Shown piece after piece: positions 23,792-32,866 of a stretch of DNA of 64,000 nt (within the stretch, counting starts at the first letter, position 1; each line of letters opens with the position of its first letter). Position numbers and translations under genes: made by a program. This stretch comes from a bacterium. Its GTDB lineage: Bacteria > Bacteroidota > Bacteroidia > B-17B0 > Aurantibacillaceae. The notes beneath the pieces are model-generated. The model was not told where the DNA came from. It worked only from the letters and a program-made list of their open reading frames with translations, and did not search any database. The stretch spans positions 30,451 through 94,450 of the forward strand of contig JAQSCW010000043.1 of assembly GCA_029945625.1 (NCBI GenBank), written 5' to 3'.

Positions 23792-26242
23792 CTATTCTTT
23801 GAGCAAGATCTTCATCTCCACCCTGCGGTTTTTCTGACGGCCGGCAGGAGTTTTATTATCGCCAATTGGCACAGTTTGTCCATACCATTCGGTGAGGATC
23901 TGATCTTCTTTCACACCTTTCTTTATCAAATAATTTTTAACCGCTTTGGCACGTTTCTCAGAAAGCACCATGTTCTTTTCAGCAATTCCCTCGTTATCGG
24001 TATGACCCGCTAATTTTAATTTCCAATCTTCTTTATGTTGGATCATCAAATTCGCCAATTGATTGAGTCCCGGGAAAGATTTAGGTTTGATCAAGTCTTT
24101 GGCTGTCGCGAATTCGAGACTAGCGAACGCCTTCTCTATGATCTTTTTCTCTGCAGCTTTCATGGGCACCACCTGTGCTACCGGATTATATGGTACCACC
24201 GGCCGTGGACAACCCTTTAACTCTATTACCCCGGCAACAAGCGGACAGTCGTCTTCTTTATCCAGAACTCCATCTTTGTCGGTATCGGGCCATGGACAAC
24301 CTTTGTTTTCGCGTGGTCCGTATTGATCAGGACAAGGATCCTCACGATCTACAATACTATCACCGTCGTGATCAGGACATCCTTTGTATTCTAATGGTCC
24401 AAATTCATCGGGACAAGGATCTTCCCTATCAGGAGTTCCATCTGCATCGGTATCAGGACAACCTTTGAACTCAGCTTTTCCGGCGTCAAACGGACAATCA
24501 TCCTCCTTATCCATAATATCATCACCATCACTATCAGGACATCCATTGAATTTTTTCACGCCCTTTTCATCCGGACATGCATCATCTTTATCAGGAATGC
24601 TGTCAAGATCTCTATCAGGACAACCATCAAATTCTTTTAGGCCGGGTTGATCCGGACATTTGTCATTTACATCTTTCACGTGGTCGCCATCGCGGTCGGG
24701 ACAACCTTTAAACTCCCAGGTGCCCGGCACATCTTTACACATATCTTTTTTATCGCTGATGCCATCTTTATCCCTGTCGCGTACTTTTGTGTAAGGAATC
24801 GGCACTTTCACCATAAAATAGAAATTCGCATGATAAATATCTTTGGCATTCACGTAGGTGGAAAGGTCGTTTGTTCCAAAAATGAATGGGCCGAGTCGCA
24901 GCATGGCGCCCACTTTTATATTTTGACCGGCCTGTGCATTGAATGTATTGTATGAAACCGGCAGGGAGGCTTCTGCCCAAGACCATTCAACACGAGGGGC
25001 AAGACTAATGGTGGTATAGTCGTGTACATTTAAAGTTTTATATCCCCTCAAATTTGCAATATGCCCCATAAGGTTCACATAAAATATTTTACCAAGATGA
25101 TAATCTACTTGTGCATTGATAGCTGTAGGCAGACTCATTTTAAATGAGTTATCTGTTTTGCTGGAAGGAAATTTTGAATTCATGGTAGAATCAAACCCCT
25201 TAATGCCATTAAAATCGAGAGTCCCTAAGTTCCAGGCCGTGATCTTTACATCAAAATCGTTAGAATAAATACCCTTGTTATAACGAATACCTCCAATGTC
25301 AACTACCGCCAGCGAAGCTTTTAATTCATATTTATTTTCATTTTTTCGCCACAGGTCCTTTTTACCATCCATGTCGTATTTGTGATCTTGAAACTTTGGC
25401 CGCCATTCATAAACCCCTCCAATATCCAGTCCAAATCCATAGGAAGGTTTAAAATTAATGGTGGGCCCTCCATTAGCTGAAATATCCACATTATCAGAGT
25501 AACTGTAGTGTACTTGCGATGAAACAAAACTGTAAATATTTGTAGTATCTATGGCAAATTCAAGATTATCTATCGAAAAATAGGAGGCCGTTAAGCCCTG
25601 CAATAATTTAGGTGTGATTCCTGCTTTAAAAAAATGTTCACCATCATCTTTAAACACATGCGCATACGTTAAACCATATTCGCCCCAGGCCATTTGTTGC
25701 ATGCCAAAGTGTGGGTTTTTTATCTTTTTAAGAAAGATGGAAGGGTCTGAAAATTCATTGTAAGCGGCGTCTGCCAAGGCAGGTGATAGGCCTTCAATGT
25801 TCACATAATTGCGCGCGCCGATACTCAGCGCAAGGGCGTTTTTGCTGTTTAGATTCACCATAAAAGAAGGAAGTACCAAGCGGGTAGACACATACATCCC
25901 TTTATCATGATCACTCTGATAACGTACCAAATTGTTTTTGAAATAATCAGGTGAATTTTTATCAGTATTGCTCCACGAACTTGGGAATGTTGCTTTACCA
26001 AAACTAAGAAGATCGGCCGGCTTTGGCAAACTGCTGGCCTTAACGCCAATGTAATTACTTGAAAAATTAGTATTGTTACCAAAGAGTGTCATGTCGAACT
26101 TCATCCTGCTATCCACAATATTTGCAGGATTCACGATGGCACCCGTTACGCCGGCATAGTTGCTAGTTACAAATCCTTGATAATCTTGTGCCGATACATT
26201 CACAAGGAGTAAAACGAGGCAAGCAAATAGTGATTTTTTCAT
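23792..26242 (-). CDS. DUF5723 barrel - TSP3 repeats - OmpA outer membrane protein
   Basis: With ATG at 26242 the protein has 816 residues. The parts are a signal peptide (1-18), a beta-barrel-like DUF5723 region beginning QDYQGFVTSNYAGVTGA (about 19-480), seven calcium-binding thrombospondin type 3-like repeats of 27-29 residues (about 489-679) and a C-terminal OmpA peptidoglycan-binding domain (LAGHTDNEGIAEKN, then RQKNRRVEMKILL). The repeats each carry DxDxDxxxDxxDxCP ending KGCP. It probably links the outer membrane to peptidoglycan. The start was chosen for the signal peptide and because a consensus promoter lies at 26271-26300. OmpA/TSP3 fusions are common in Bacteroidota; the seven near-identical repeats stand out. 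Confidence 0.88.
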   Translation of the reverse strand: MKKSLFACLVLLLVNVSAQDYQGFVTSNYAGVTGAIVNPANIVDSRMKFDMTLFGNNTNFSSNYIGVKASSLPKPADLLSFGKATFPSSWSNTDKNSPDYFKNNLVRYQSDHDKGMYVSTRLVLPSFMVNLNSKNALALSIGARNYVNIEGLSPALADAAYNEFSDPSIFLKKIKNPHFGMQQMAWGEYGLTYAHVFKDDGEHFFKAGITPKLLQGLTASYFSIDNLEFAIDTTNIYSFVSSQVHYSYSDNVDISANGGPTINFKPSYGFGLDIGGVYEWRPKFQDHKYDMDGKKDLWRKNENKYELKASLAVVDIGGIRYNKGIYSNDFDVKITAWNLGTLDFNGIKGFDSTMNSKFPSSKTDNSFKMSLPTAINAQVDYHLGKIFYVNLMGHIANLRGYKTLNVHDYTTISLAPRVEWSWAEASLPVSYNTFNAQAGQNIKVGAMLRLGPFIFGTNDLSTYVNAKDIYHANFYFMVKVPIPYTKVRDRDKDGISDKKDMCKDVPGTWEFKGCPDRDGDHVKDVNDKCPDQPGLKEFDGCPDRDLDSIPDKDDACPDEKGVKKFNGCPDSDGDDIMDKEDDCPFDAGKAEFKGCPDTDADGTPDREDPCPDEFGPLEYKGCPDHDGDSIVDREDPCPDQYGPRENKGCPWPDTDKDGVLDKEDDCPLVAGVIELKGCPRPVVPYNPVAQVVPMKAAEKKIIEKAFASLEFATAKDLIKPKSFPGLNQLANLMIQHKEDWKLKLAGHTDNEGIAEKNMVLSEKRAKAVKNYLIKKGVKEDQILTEWYGQTVPIGDNKTPAGRQKNRRVEMKILLKE
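24206..24778 (-). repeat. Seven tandem 81-base TSP3 repeat units
   Basis: In-frame tandem array within the OmpA/TSP3 gene: six units of 27 codons and one of 29. Each encodes a D-x-D-x-D calcium-binding loop, a Cys-Pro and a closing KGCP/DGCP. The units are similar but not identical at DNA level, so the array looks old rather than recently expanded. Confidence 0.85.
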
Positions 26243-26270
26243 GACGTGGTACATTTTTTTGTGTTATTAA

Positions 26271-26300
26271 CAAATATATCATTAATTACAAACCCTACAA
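26271..26300 (-). promoter_or_regulatory. Promoter of the DUF5723/OmpA gene
   Basis: On the minus strand TTG (26300-26298), a 19-base spacer and TATATTTG (26278-26271) match the Bacteroidota consensus. The ATG at 26242 lies 28 bases after the -7 box. Confidence 0.7.
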
Positions 26301-26473
26301 GCGGCCACCGGGACCAAATTAGTAACCGATTTAAGTTGAATACTCAAAACACGGCCTGTTTTTAATAATTGCAGTATAATGGCGCCATTCAAAGCTTTTC
26401 AGAGGGCCCATTCAACTGATTTTTTTAAGCCATCAGCCAAACTTATTCGTATCTTTACGTTCCTAAAAATAAT

Positions 26474-27544
26474 ATGTTAGAGAAACTTGAAGAAATAAAA
26501 CGCCGCTTCGAAGATGTAGAATTAAAACTGTCGGATCCCAAGGTTATCGGTGACATGAAACTCTTTAAGAAACTAAACATCGAATACAAGGAGTTAGGTA
26601 ATATTGTGACGTTTATCAACGAATACAAAAAGGTACTTTCTAATATTGAGGGGGCTAAAGACGTGCTGGCCACCGAAAAGGACAAAGAGTTTCTGGAGAT
26701 GGCCAAAGCCGAGCTCGATGAAAATCGTTTAAGGGAAGAAGCCTTAATGGAAGAGATCCGACTGTTATTGATACCAAAGGACCCTGAAGACGATAAAAAT
26801 GCGGTAATGGAACTTCGTGCGGGCACCGGTGGTGATGAAGCCTCTATTTTTGCAGGCAACCTATTCGAAATGTATTCTCGCTTCTGCGAACAAAAAGGCT
26901 ATCAGCTCGAGGTGGTGGATTCTAGTCCCGGTACCATGGGTGGTTTTAAAGAAATAGTGTTTAATGTAACCGGCCCCGGCGCTTACGGCATTCTTAAATT
27001 TGAAAGCGGCGTTCACCGCGTGCAACGGGTGCCTGCCACCGAAACACAAGGTCGCGTGCATACCTCTGCTGCCACGGTTGTTGTGTTGCCGGAAGCGGAA
27101 GACCTTGATGTGGACATTAAAGATTCAGACATTGAAATGGCCACCGCCCGAAGTGGTGGAGCCGGTGGACAAAATGTGAACAAGGTGGAAAGTAAAGTAA
27201 TTTTGACACATAAGCCTACCGGATTGGTTGTCACCTGTCAAACCGAACGCAATCAGCTTGGAAACAGAGAAAAAGCCATGCACATGTTACGCTCAAAAAT
27301 CTACGATATTGAATACCAAAAACGTCTCGAAGAAGTTACAAAAAGACGAAAAACCATGGTCAGTACCGGCGATCGCAGCGCTAAAATCAGAACCTATAAT
27401 TATCCTCAGAATCGCATCACCGACCATCGCATCAATGTTACCTTATACGACCTCAGCAATTTTGTGAATGGCGATATTCAGGAAATGATCGATAAACTTC
27501 AATTTGCCGAGAACGCCGAGCGCTTGAAAGAAGGAGGATTATAA
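26474..27544 (+). CDS. prfA: Peptide chain release factor 1
   Basis: A 356-residue class I release factor. PAT at residues 187-189 is the tripeptide that reads UAG/UAA in RF1 (RF2 has SPF), and GGQ at 231-233 is the peptidyl-tRNA hydrolysis motif whose Gln is methylated. [18 protein letters not shown] marks domain 1-2. Length is typical. A TATCTTTAC box at 26450-26458 lies 15 bases before the ATG. The LOG-family gene follows 46 bases downstream in the same direction. Confidence 0.97.
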   Translation: MLEKLEEIKRRFEDVELKLSDPKVIGDMKLFKKLNIEYKELGNIVTFINEYKKVLSNIEGAKDVLATEKDKEFLEMAKAELDENRLREEALMEEIRLLLIPKDPEDDKNAVMELRAGTGGDEASIFAGNLFEMYSRFCEQKGYQLEVVDSSPGTMGGFKEIVFNVTGPGAYGILKFESGVHRVQRVPATETQGRVHTSAATVVVLPEAEDLDVDIKDSDIEMATARSGGAGGQNVNKVESKVILTHKPTGLVVTCQTERNQLGNREKAMHMLRSKIYDIEYQKRLEEVTKRRKTMVSTGDRSAKIRTYNYPQNRITDHRINVTLYDLSNFVNGDIQEMIDKLQFAENAERLKEGGL

Positions 27545-27590
27545 ACTTCAAAACAATAAAACAAACATTGAAAAACTTAGCCCTAAAGAA

Positions 27591-28304
27591 ATGACAAGCG
27601 AAGGAGAAGAAAGATTAAGAAACGCATTTGCGCACAAAGACTGGAACGATATTAAGGCACAAAACAGCTGGCAGATCTTTAAGATTATGAGCGAGTTTGT
27701 GGAAGGTTTTGAAAAAATGTCACGCATCGGACCATGTGTATCGATATTTGGCAGTGCACGTACCAAGCCCGAAAATAAGTATTACAAGTTGGCCGAAGAA
27801 ATCGCTTTTAAACTGGTGAAAGAGGGCTATGGCATCATTACGGGTGGTGGACCCGGAATTATGGAGGCTGCTAATAAAGGCGCCCGACGTGGCGAAGGCA
27901 AATCGGTAGGACTAAACATTGAATTGCCTTTTGAGCAAAAAAATAACGATTACATTGATTCCGATAAACAAATCAATTTTGATTATTTCTTTGTTCGAAA
28001 AACTATTTTCTTAAAATACTCACAGGGATTTATTGGCATGCCGGGAGGATTTGGAACGATGGACGAATTATTTGAATCACTCACCTTGGTTCAAACGAAT
28101 AAAATCGCTCAGTACCCCGTGGTATTGGTGGGAACCGACTATTGGAAAGGCATGTTGGAGTGGATGAAAAATACCATGTTGGAAGAAGAAAAAAACATCA
28201 ACGAGATTGATCTCACACTTTTTAAACTGGTAGATACTGCTGACGATGCCGTAAAACACATTGTTGACTTTTACAGCAAATACTTATTAAAACCAAACTT
28301 CTAA
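27591..28304 (+). CDS. LOG family protein (nucleotide 5'-monophosphate phosphoribohydrolase type)
   Basis: A 237-residue Rossmann-like protein with GGGPGIMEAANKGA (about 85-98) and PGGFGTMDE (151-159), the paired motifs of the LOG/TIGR00730 family that bind nucleotide phosphate and catalyse N-glycosidic cleavage. Plant and bacterial LOG enzymes release cytokinin bases from their ribotides; in most bacteria they act in purine salvage or homeostasis. Members were long misannotated as lysine decarboxylases. It sits 46 bases downstream of prfA and one base upstream of the acyltransferase gene, implying one transcript. Confidence 0.9.
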   Translation: MTSEGEERLRNAFAHKDWNDIKAQNSWQIFKIMSEFVEGFEKMSRIGPCVSIFGSARTKPENKYYKLAEEIAFKLVKEGYGIITGGGPGIMEAANKGARRGEGKSVGLNIELPFEQKNNDYIDSDKQINFDYFFVRKTIFLKYSQGFIGMPGGFGTMDELFESLTLVQTNKIAQYPVVLVGTDYWKGMLEWMKNTMLEEEKNINEIDLTLFKLVDTADDAVKHIVDFYSKYLLKPNF

Positions 28305-28305
28305 A

Positions 28306-29196
28306 TTGAGCAAGTGGCTGTTTAACATACTTGTACTCCCTGTCCTGTATCTTATTTCCATCCTGCCCTATTGGGTGATTTACGGTCTCAGCAACCTTTT
28401 TTACGTTCTCGTGTATTACGTGTTGGGCTACCGCAAGGACGTGGTGCACGAGAATCTCAAACGCTCCTTTCCCGAAAAATCAGAAGCCGAACGTCGGCAG
28501 ATTGCGAAACAGTTTTACCTTCATTTCTGTGATGTGTTTTTTGAAACGTTGAAATTACTCACCATTTCGCGGCAAGAGTTCAAACGACGCTGCGCTATGG
28601 ATGAACAATCAATCGCCCTCTTTCACAACTATTTCGAAAAGAACCAAACCATCATTGGCGTAATGGGGCATTGCGGTAATTGGGAATGGGGAGCCGTTTC
28701 GCATACCGTGTATTTTTCGCGAATGCTCACAGGGGTCTACCATCCACTCCATAATAAAAATATGGATAAATTTATGCTCGACCTCCGGGGTAGATTTGGC
28801 GGTGACATTGTTGCTATGAATCACCTCTACAAAAGACTCCTTACCCTAAAACAACAAAACATTTCCACCACCATTGGTTTAATTGCCGATCAAACGCCTC
28901 CTCCCGAAAGCGCTTATTGGACACAGTTCATGAATCAAGACACCCCTGTGTTTAACGGTACTGAAAAACTCGCCAAAAAATTTAATTACCCGGTTCTATT
29001 TCTAAACATCAAAAAAATAAAACGCGGTTATTATGCCTTGTCTGCCACCATGTTAACTGAGCAACCACAAGATTTGCCCGATGGACGTATCTCCGAATTG
29101 CACACACAACACCTTGAGAAGAATATCCGCGAGCAGCCTTATACATGGCTATGGACGCACCGCAGATGGAAACATAATAAGCCACAAACAGTTTGA
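28306..29196 (+). CDS. LpxL/HtrB-type lipid A acyltransferase
   Basis: A 296-residue inner-membrane acyltransferase with an N-terminal membrane anchor (about 5-40) and the catalytic H-x4-E box (GHCGNWEWG, His122 and Glu127). The downstream IADQTPPPE segment corresponds to the substrate-binding DQ(x) block of the LpxL/HtrB family. These enzymes transfer a secondary acyl chain to lipid A; related members acylate other glycolipids. Translation starts at TTG 28306, one base after the LOG stop; no closer ATG fits. It opens the envelope glycan and lipid gene group that runs to 34564. Confidence 0.88.
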   Translation: MSKWLFNILVLPVLYLISILPYWVIYGLSNLFYVLVYYVLGYRKDVVHENLKRSFPEKSEAERRQIAKQFYLHFCDVFFETLKLLTISRQEFKRRCAMDEQSIALFHNYFEKNQTIIGVMGHCGNWEWGAVSHTVYFSRMLTGVYHPLHNKNMDKFMLDLRGRFGGDIVAMNHLYKRLLTLKQQNISTTIGLIADQTPPPESAYWTQFMNQDTPVFNGTEKLAKKFNYPVLFLNIKKIKRGYYALSATMLTEQPQDLPDGRISELHTQHLEKNIREQPYTWLWTHRRWKHNKPQTV

Positions 29197-29282
29197 ATAG
29201 CCAACTAGAACATTTCACGAAAGCGGCATATCGAAATTATAAATAACTATATTTACGCCCTACTAATAATACGCATTTAATT

Positions 29283-29870
29283 ATGGAAACTACCAGTCAG
29301 GAATACAAAGATCATTTAGAAAACAAATACCTCCCGGGTCGCGATAAATACTTGCAGTGGTTTTTCTATCCTAAAATTCTGCGCCAATTCAGCAAGGGTC
29401 ACATTGTTGATTTGGGCTGTGGAACGGGTGAATTCCTACGGTACTTAAAAATCAAGAACAGATCTTTTTCCGGCATCGATAATAATCCGCATCTGGTTGA
29501 GAAATGTGTGAAAATGGGTTTTGATGTGGTGATGGACGACGTAACCCAACTCAACAATGTAAAAGCGCCCATCGACAATGCGGTGATTGATAATGTACTC
29601 GAACATCTGGAAGTGTCGCAAACCGACTCTTTTTTTAAAGCGTTAAAAGCAAAAATGAACAAAGGTGGTACGCTGGTAGTGGTGGTTCCCGATAAAAAAG
29701 GATACCGGTACGACCCCACCCATAAAACCTTTGTGAACAAAGCCCTGATGCAGCAAATGTGCGACAAATACCAATTAAACCTGCACAGTAACTTTCTTCA
29801 TCCTTTTAATTGGAAATTTATGGGAAGCATCCTGTATTTGAATATGCAGGTGTTTGTGATAAAATTTTAG
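29283..29870 (+). CDS. Class I SAM-dependent methyltransferase
   Basis: A 195-residue Rossmann-fold methyltransferase. HIVDLGCGTGEFL (about 40-52) is SAM-binding motif I, FSGIDNN carries the acidic post-I residue, and VIDNVLEHLE is motif II with the usual EHL. Length fits a minimal small-molecule methyltransferase. Its position among glycosyltransferases suggests a glycan or lipid substrate, but the acceptor is unknown. A TATATTTAC -7-like box (29248-29256) precedes it. It runs convergently with the GT2 gene on the minus strand, with 12 bases between stops. Confidence 0.85.
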   Translation: METTSQEYKDHLENKYLPGRDKYLQWFFYPKILRQFSKGHIVDLGCGTGEFLRYLKIKNRSFSGIDNNPHLVEKCVKMGFDVVMDDVTQLNNVKAPIDNAVIDNVLEHLEVSQTDSFFKALKAKMNKGGTLVVVVPDKKGYRYDPTHKTFVNKALMQQMCDKYQLNLHSNFLHPFNWKFMGSILYLNMQVFVIKF

Positions 29871-29882
29871 AAGCTTCGCCCC

Positions 29883-30701
29883 CTACTTATTGAAAAACAT
29901 CACCACATTTCGTGCGAGCGTGAGACTGTAATTGAGTATTTTGCCCGGACCGCGGTGATACCATTTAATGCCGTGATCTTTCCCAAAAACAGGGTCTGAA
30001 TAAAATTCATTAATGTGTGCGGCATGTTTCAGTCCCAGCGACCCGCTCATAGACGTACTATGCACTCTGAAAGCCGCCAGGTAATCGGGTAGAACAACCA
30101 AGTTTCCGTACTTCAATAATTTTGAATACAGATCCAGATCAATCAGATAATTATTGGATCCCAATTCAATGTGATGGTCCCTATACACTGAATTCCGGAA
30201 TAGCACCGACATGGGTTCACCAATTAAATTGGTACCAAAAGTAACACAATACTGCATGGCTTTACTTCCCGCATAGTTGCCGGCCCGCAATTTGTAAAAT
30301 GAACCAAACACCTCTCCGCCATCTGCTTTAATTAGTTTTCTGCGGCAGCTTACCATCGCCACGTTTTGTTGCACATCGTTTTCGAACACGAGCGCTTGAA
30401 GTTCGAGACAGCGCGGGTAAAGAATATCATCGCCGCAAATCAATTTGATATACTTTCCGGTAGCTAAGGACAAGGCTTTGCTCCAGTTTCCATGCATACC
30501 CATATTTTTTTCATTTCTTGAGCTCTTAATGCGGGGATCCTTAAATTCATTGATCACGTCCCAGGTGGAATCAGTGGAACAATCATCCACCAAGATCAAT
30601 TCAAAATTTGAGTGTGTTTGATGCAATACACTTTCAATCGTTTCACGAAGATAAGCTGCGTTATTGTAGGCCGGAACGCAGACACTTATTAGTACACTCA
30701 T
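29883..30701 (-). CDS. GT2 family glycosyltransferase
   Basis: A 272-residue cytosolic GT-A fold enzyme. It opens with VSVCVPAYNNAAYLRETIES and LILVDDCSTDSTWDVI (nucleotide-sugar binding, Asp39/Asp40), and CGDDILYP near residue 90 is the metal-binding DxD-like motif. The final helices (LARNVVMFF) are weakly hydrophobic, suggesting peripheral membrane association. It is the only minus-strand gene of the 28306-34564 group, between the methyltransferase and the GtrB-like gene, and likely adds a sugar to a surface polysaccharide. Donor and acceptor cannot be read from the sequence. Confidence 0.88.
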   Translation of the reverse strand: MSVLISVCVPAYNNAAYLRETIESVLHQTHSNFELILVDDCSTDSTWDVINEFKDPRIKSSRNEKNMGMHGNWSKALSLATGKYIKLICGDDILYPRCLELQALVFENDVQQNVAMVSCRRKLIKADGGEVFGSFYKLRAGNYAGSKAMQYCVTFGTNLIGEPMSVLFRNSVYRDHHIELGSNNYLIDLDLYSKLLKYGNLVVLPDYLAAFRVHSTSMSGSLGLKHAAHINEFYSDPVFGKDHGIKWYHRGPGKILNYSLTLARNVVMFFNK

Positions 30702-30976
30702 TAGTTTTTAATTTGATGAAAGAATTGCGTAGGAATAACCTTTTGAAAAATGCTCTTCCCGTTAGTTTGCGCAAAAATAAAAAATATTGAGCAATTTATA
30801 CCTTTCCTTTTGTGTAATTTGAGCAGTGTACCCACCCCAAACAAACGCGAAAAATAACCCGACCTCCCAAGGCTCCTTGGTTTCGCGATTCGTTCCGTTT
30901 TTCGCGTGCAGCCCCCTTATAAATCTCCTTTCTAACCTGTCGTTTTCTAATTTTTCCCTATCTTTAAGGCTTTCAT

Positions 30977-30984
30977 TATATTTG
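30977..30984 (+). promoter_or_regulatory. Bacteroidota -7 promoter element
   Basis: TATATTTG matches TAnnTTTG and lies 16 bases before the ATG at 31000. It supports that start over a frame that remains open from 30826. No clear -33 TTG is present. Confidence 0.5.
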
Positions 30985-30999
30985 CCGAAAAACCGAACC

Positions 31000-31926
31000 A
31001 TGAACCGCAAAATCTCAATAGTAGTTCCTATCTATAATTCTTCGGGTTTTATGAGTAATCTTCTTGAGGCCATTGATCTTCAAAAAAATGAATCGCGCTG
31101 GGAACTTGAATTAATTCTGGTTGACGATGGCAGCTTGGATAACAGTTATGAAAAAATAGAAGAACTTTCACACACCTACCACTATATAAAAGGGATCAAA
31201 CTTTCAAAGAATTTCGGTCATCAAATTGCTGTGAAAACCGGCTTGTCGCACGCCACCGGCGACTATATCGCAATCATCGACGACGATCTTCAAGATCCCC
31301 CTTCTCACCTTCCTCTGTTCTTTGGCTATCTCGATAAAGGTTACGATGTGGCCTATGGGGTAAGAAAAAAAAGAAAAGAGTCCTTTCTCAAAAGAATTGG
31401 GTACAACGGCTTTTACCGCCTGCTGAAGAGTATGAGTGATACCGACATTCCCCTCGACAGCGGTGATTTTTGCGTGATGAAGAAACATGTGGTGTCGAAC
31501 ATGCTTAAGTTTAAAGAAAAGGATCCATTCTTAAGAGGGATTCGTGCTTGGGTGGGCTTCAAACAAATTGGCGTGGAATACGAACGGGCCGCCAGATTTG
31601 AAGGAGAATCGGGGTACACCATCAAAAAACTTTTAAAGATCGCAATGGACGGGATCTTCTCGTTCTCCTCGGTTCCCATTCGGGTGATCACCGTATTGGG
31701 AATTATTGGTCTCGTTTTTGCCGTGGTATATTCAGTTTCAGTGATTTTCGGCTATCTTGCGCATGGCATTGTGGTGAAAGGATTTCCAACACTAGCTATT
31801 ATCATCTCATTTTTTAGCTCCCTCATTCTAATTTGTCTGGGATTGATAGGTGAATATATTGTAAGGATCTATAACGAGGTGAGGGACAGACCTTATGTGA
31901 TCATAGAAAAAACCATTAACGTGTAA
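31000..31926 (+). CDS. GtrB/DPM1-like GT2 glycosyltransferase with two membrane helices
   Basis: A 308-residue protein starting at ATG 31000. The GT-A domain has ISIVVPIYNSS, LILVDDGSLDN and IIDDDLQDPP (about 92-101), the donor/metal site of polyprenyl-phosphate glycosyltransferases. Two membrane helices follow (about 228-250 and 262-288), with a short cytoplasmic tail ending RDRPYVIIEKT. This layout is that of GtrB/ArnC-like enzymes that charge undecaprenyl phosphate with a sugar for use by GT-C transferases on the far side. The GT39-like protein two genes downstream is a fitting partner. The long upstream open frame from 30826 lacks coding character and is not used. Confidence 0.88.
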   Translation: MNRKISIVVPIYNSSGFMSNLLEAIDLQKNESRWELELILVDDGSLDNSYEKIEELSHTYHYIKGIKLSKNFGHQIAVKTGLSHATGDYIAIIDDDLQDPPSHLPLFFGYLDKGYDVAYGVRKKRKESFLKRIGYNGFYRLLKSMSDTDIPLDSGDFCVMKKHVVSNMLKFKEKDPFLRGIRAWVGFKQIGVEYERAARFEGESGYTIKKLLKIAMDGIFSFSSVPIRVITVLGIIGLVFAVVYSVSVIFGYLAHGIVVKGFPTLAIIISFFSSLILICLGLIGEYIVRIYNEVRDRPYVIIEKTINV

Positions 31927-31933
31927 CACACAA

Positions 31934-32860
31934 ATGAATATTGCTATAATTGGTTCAAATGGTTTTATTGGAAGACATTTAACGCAAGCCTTACTCAAAG
32001 ACCCAAACAACAAGGTTTTTTTATTCGGAAAAAACAGCACAAGTTTTTTTAAAGACAAGCTGCCTTATACGAAAATTGACCTCACCGATGCCACACAGGT
32101 AAATGCCCATTTTGCCTCCATTGATGTGGTGTATTACCTGGCCTCCGAATCCATCCCATCCACCAGCTGGCACAAACCCATGCTCGAAATTGAACTCAAC
32201 CTGATCCCTTTTATTCAGTTCATGGAGTGCATCTCTCAACTTAACGTGAAGAAACTCGCCTTTGTGTCGAGCGCAGGCACTGTATATGGCGCTAATAAAG
32301 ATAAAGTTGGAGAAGACGCGGCCAAAAGCCCTTTCTCTCCTTATGGGATCACCAAACTCACCATGGAGTATTATCTTAATTATTACACCATTAAATACGG
32401 CATTCATGCCGATGTGTTCAGAGTTTCTAATGTTTACGGGCCGGGGCAAGACACCTCAAAGGGGTTGGGCATCATCAACACCTTTCTGGAACACATCATC
32501 CGCACGGCCGCAGTTACCATTTTTGGAAATGGTGAAAATATCCGCAATTATATTTACATCCACGATTTAGCAGAACTACTTACCCTATCTGTTATTTCTC
32601 CCCTTTCTTCCTCCAACACCTACAATCTTTCTTCCGACGATACATTAACCATCAACGCGCTAGTGTCAATTATGAAAAAAGTGGTGGATGAAGACTTTCG
32701 GATTCATTACAAAGAAATGCGCGAAAGTGACAATTCAATCATCGTTCTCGACAATACGAAAATAAAAAATGCTTTGCCCGGCTTCCGATTTACCACGTTA
32801 GAGAAAGGCATCGAACAAACTTATAAGTCCCTGAAAGGGCAACTATTAAAAAACAACTAA
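31934..32860 (+). CDS. NAD-dependent sugar epimerase/dehydratase (extended SDR)
   Basis: A 308-residue extended short-chain dehydrogenase with the NAD-binding GSNGFIG (7-13), catalytic Ser112/113 in VSSAGTVYG and Tyr137-x3-Lys141 (YGITK). RVSNVYGPGQ is the conserved substrate-side block. Such enzymes interconvert nucleotide sugars, for example UDP-glucose 4-epimerization, but the exact reaction is not visible. It starts 7 bases after the GtrB-like stop and ends 6 bases before the GT39-like start, making a tight three-gene operon likely devoted to one glycan modification. Confidence 0.9.
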   Translation: MNIAIIGSNGFIGRHLTQALLKDPNNKVFLFGKNSTSFFKDKLPYTKIDLTDATQVNAHFASIDVVYYLASESIPSTSWHKPMLEIELNLIPFIQFMECISQLNVKKLAFVSSAGTVYGANKDKVGEDAAKSPFSPYGITKLTMEYYLNYYTIKYGIHADVFRVSNVYGPGQDTSKGLGIINTFLEHIIRTAAVTIFGNGENIRNYIYIHDLAELLTLSVISPLSSSNTYNLSSDDTLTINALVSIMKKVVDEDFRIHYKEMRESDNSIIVLDNTKIKNALPGFRFTTLEKGIEQTYKSLKGQLLKNN

Positions 32861-32866
32861 GCGATC

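Noticed and set aside
27591..28304. Lysine decarboxylase
   Set aside because: The PGGxGTxxE motif belongs to the LOG family; the decarboxylase name is a historical misannotation.
30608..30790. 60-codon frame ending in a basic peptide near 30720-30790
   Set aside because: Most of it is antisense to the GT2 gene; only the last 24 codons are intergenic and nothing supports expression.
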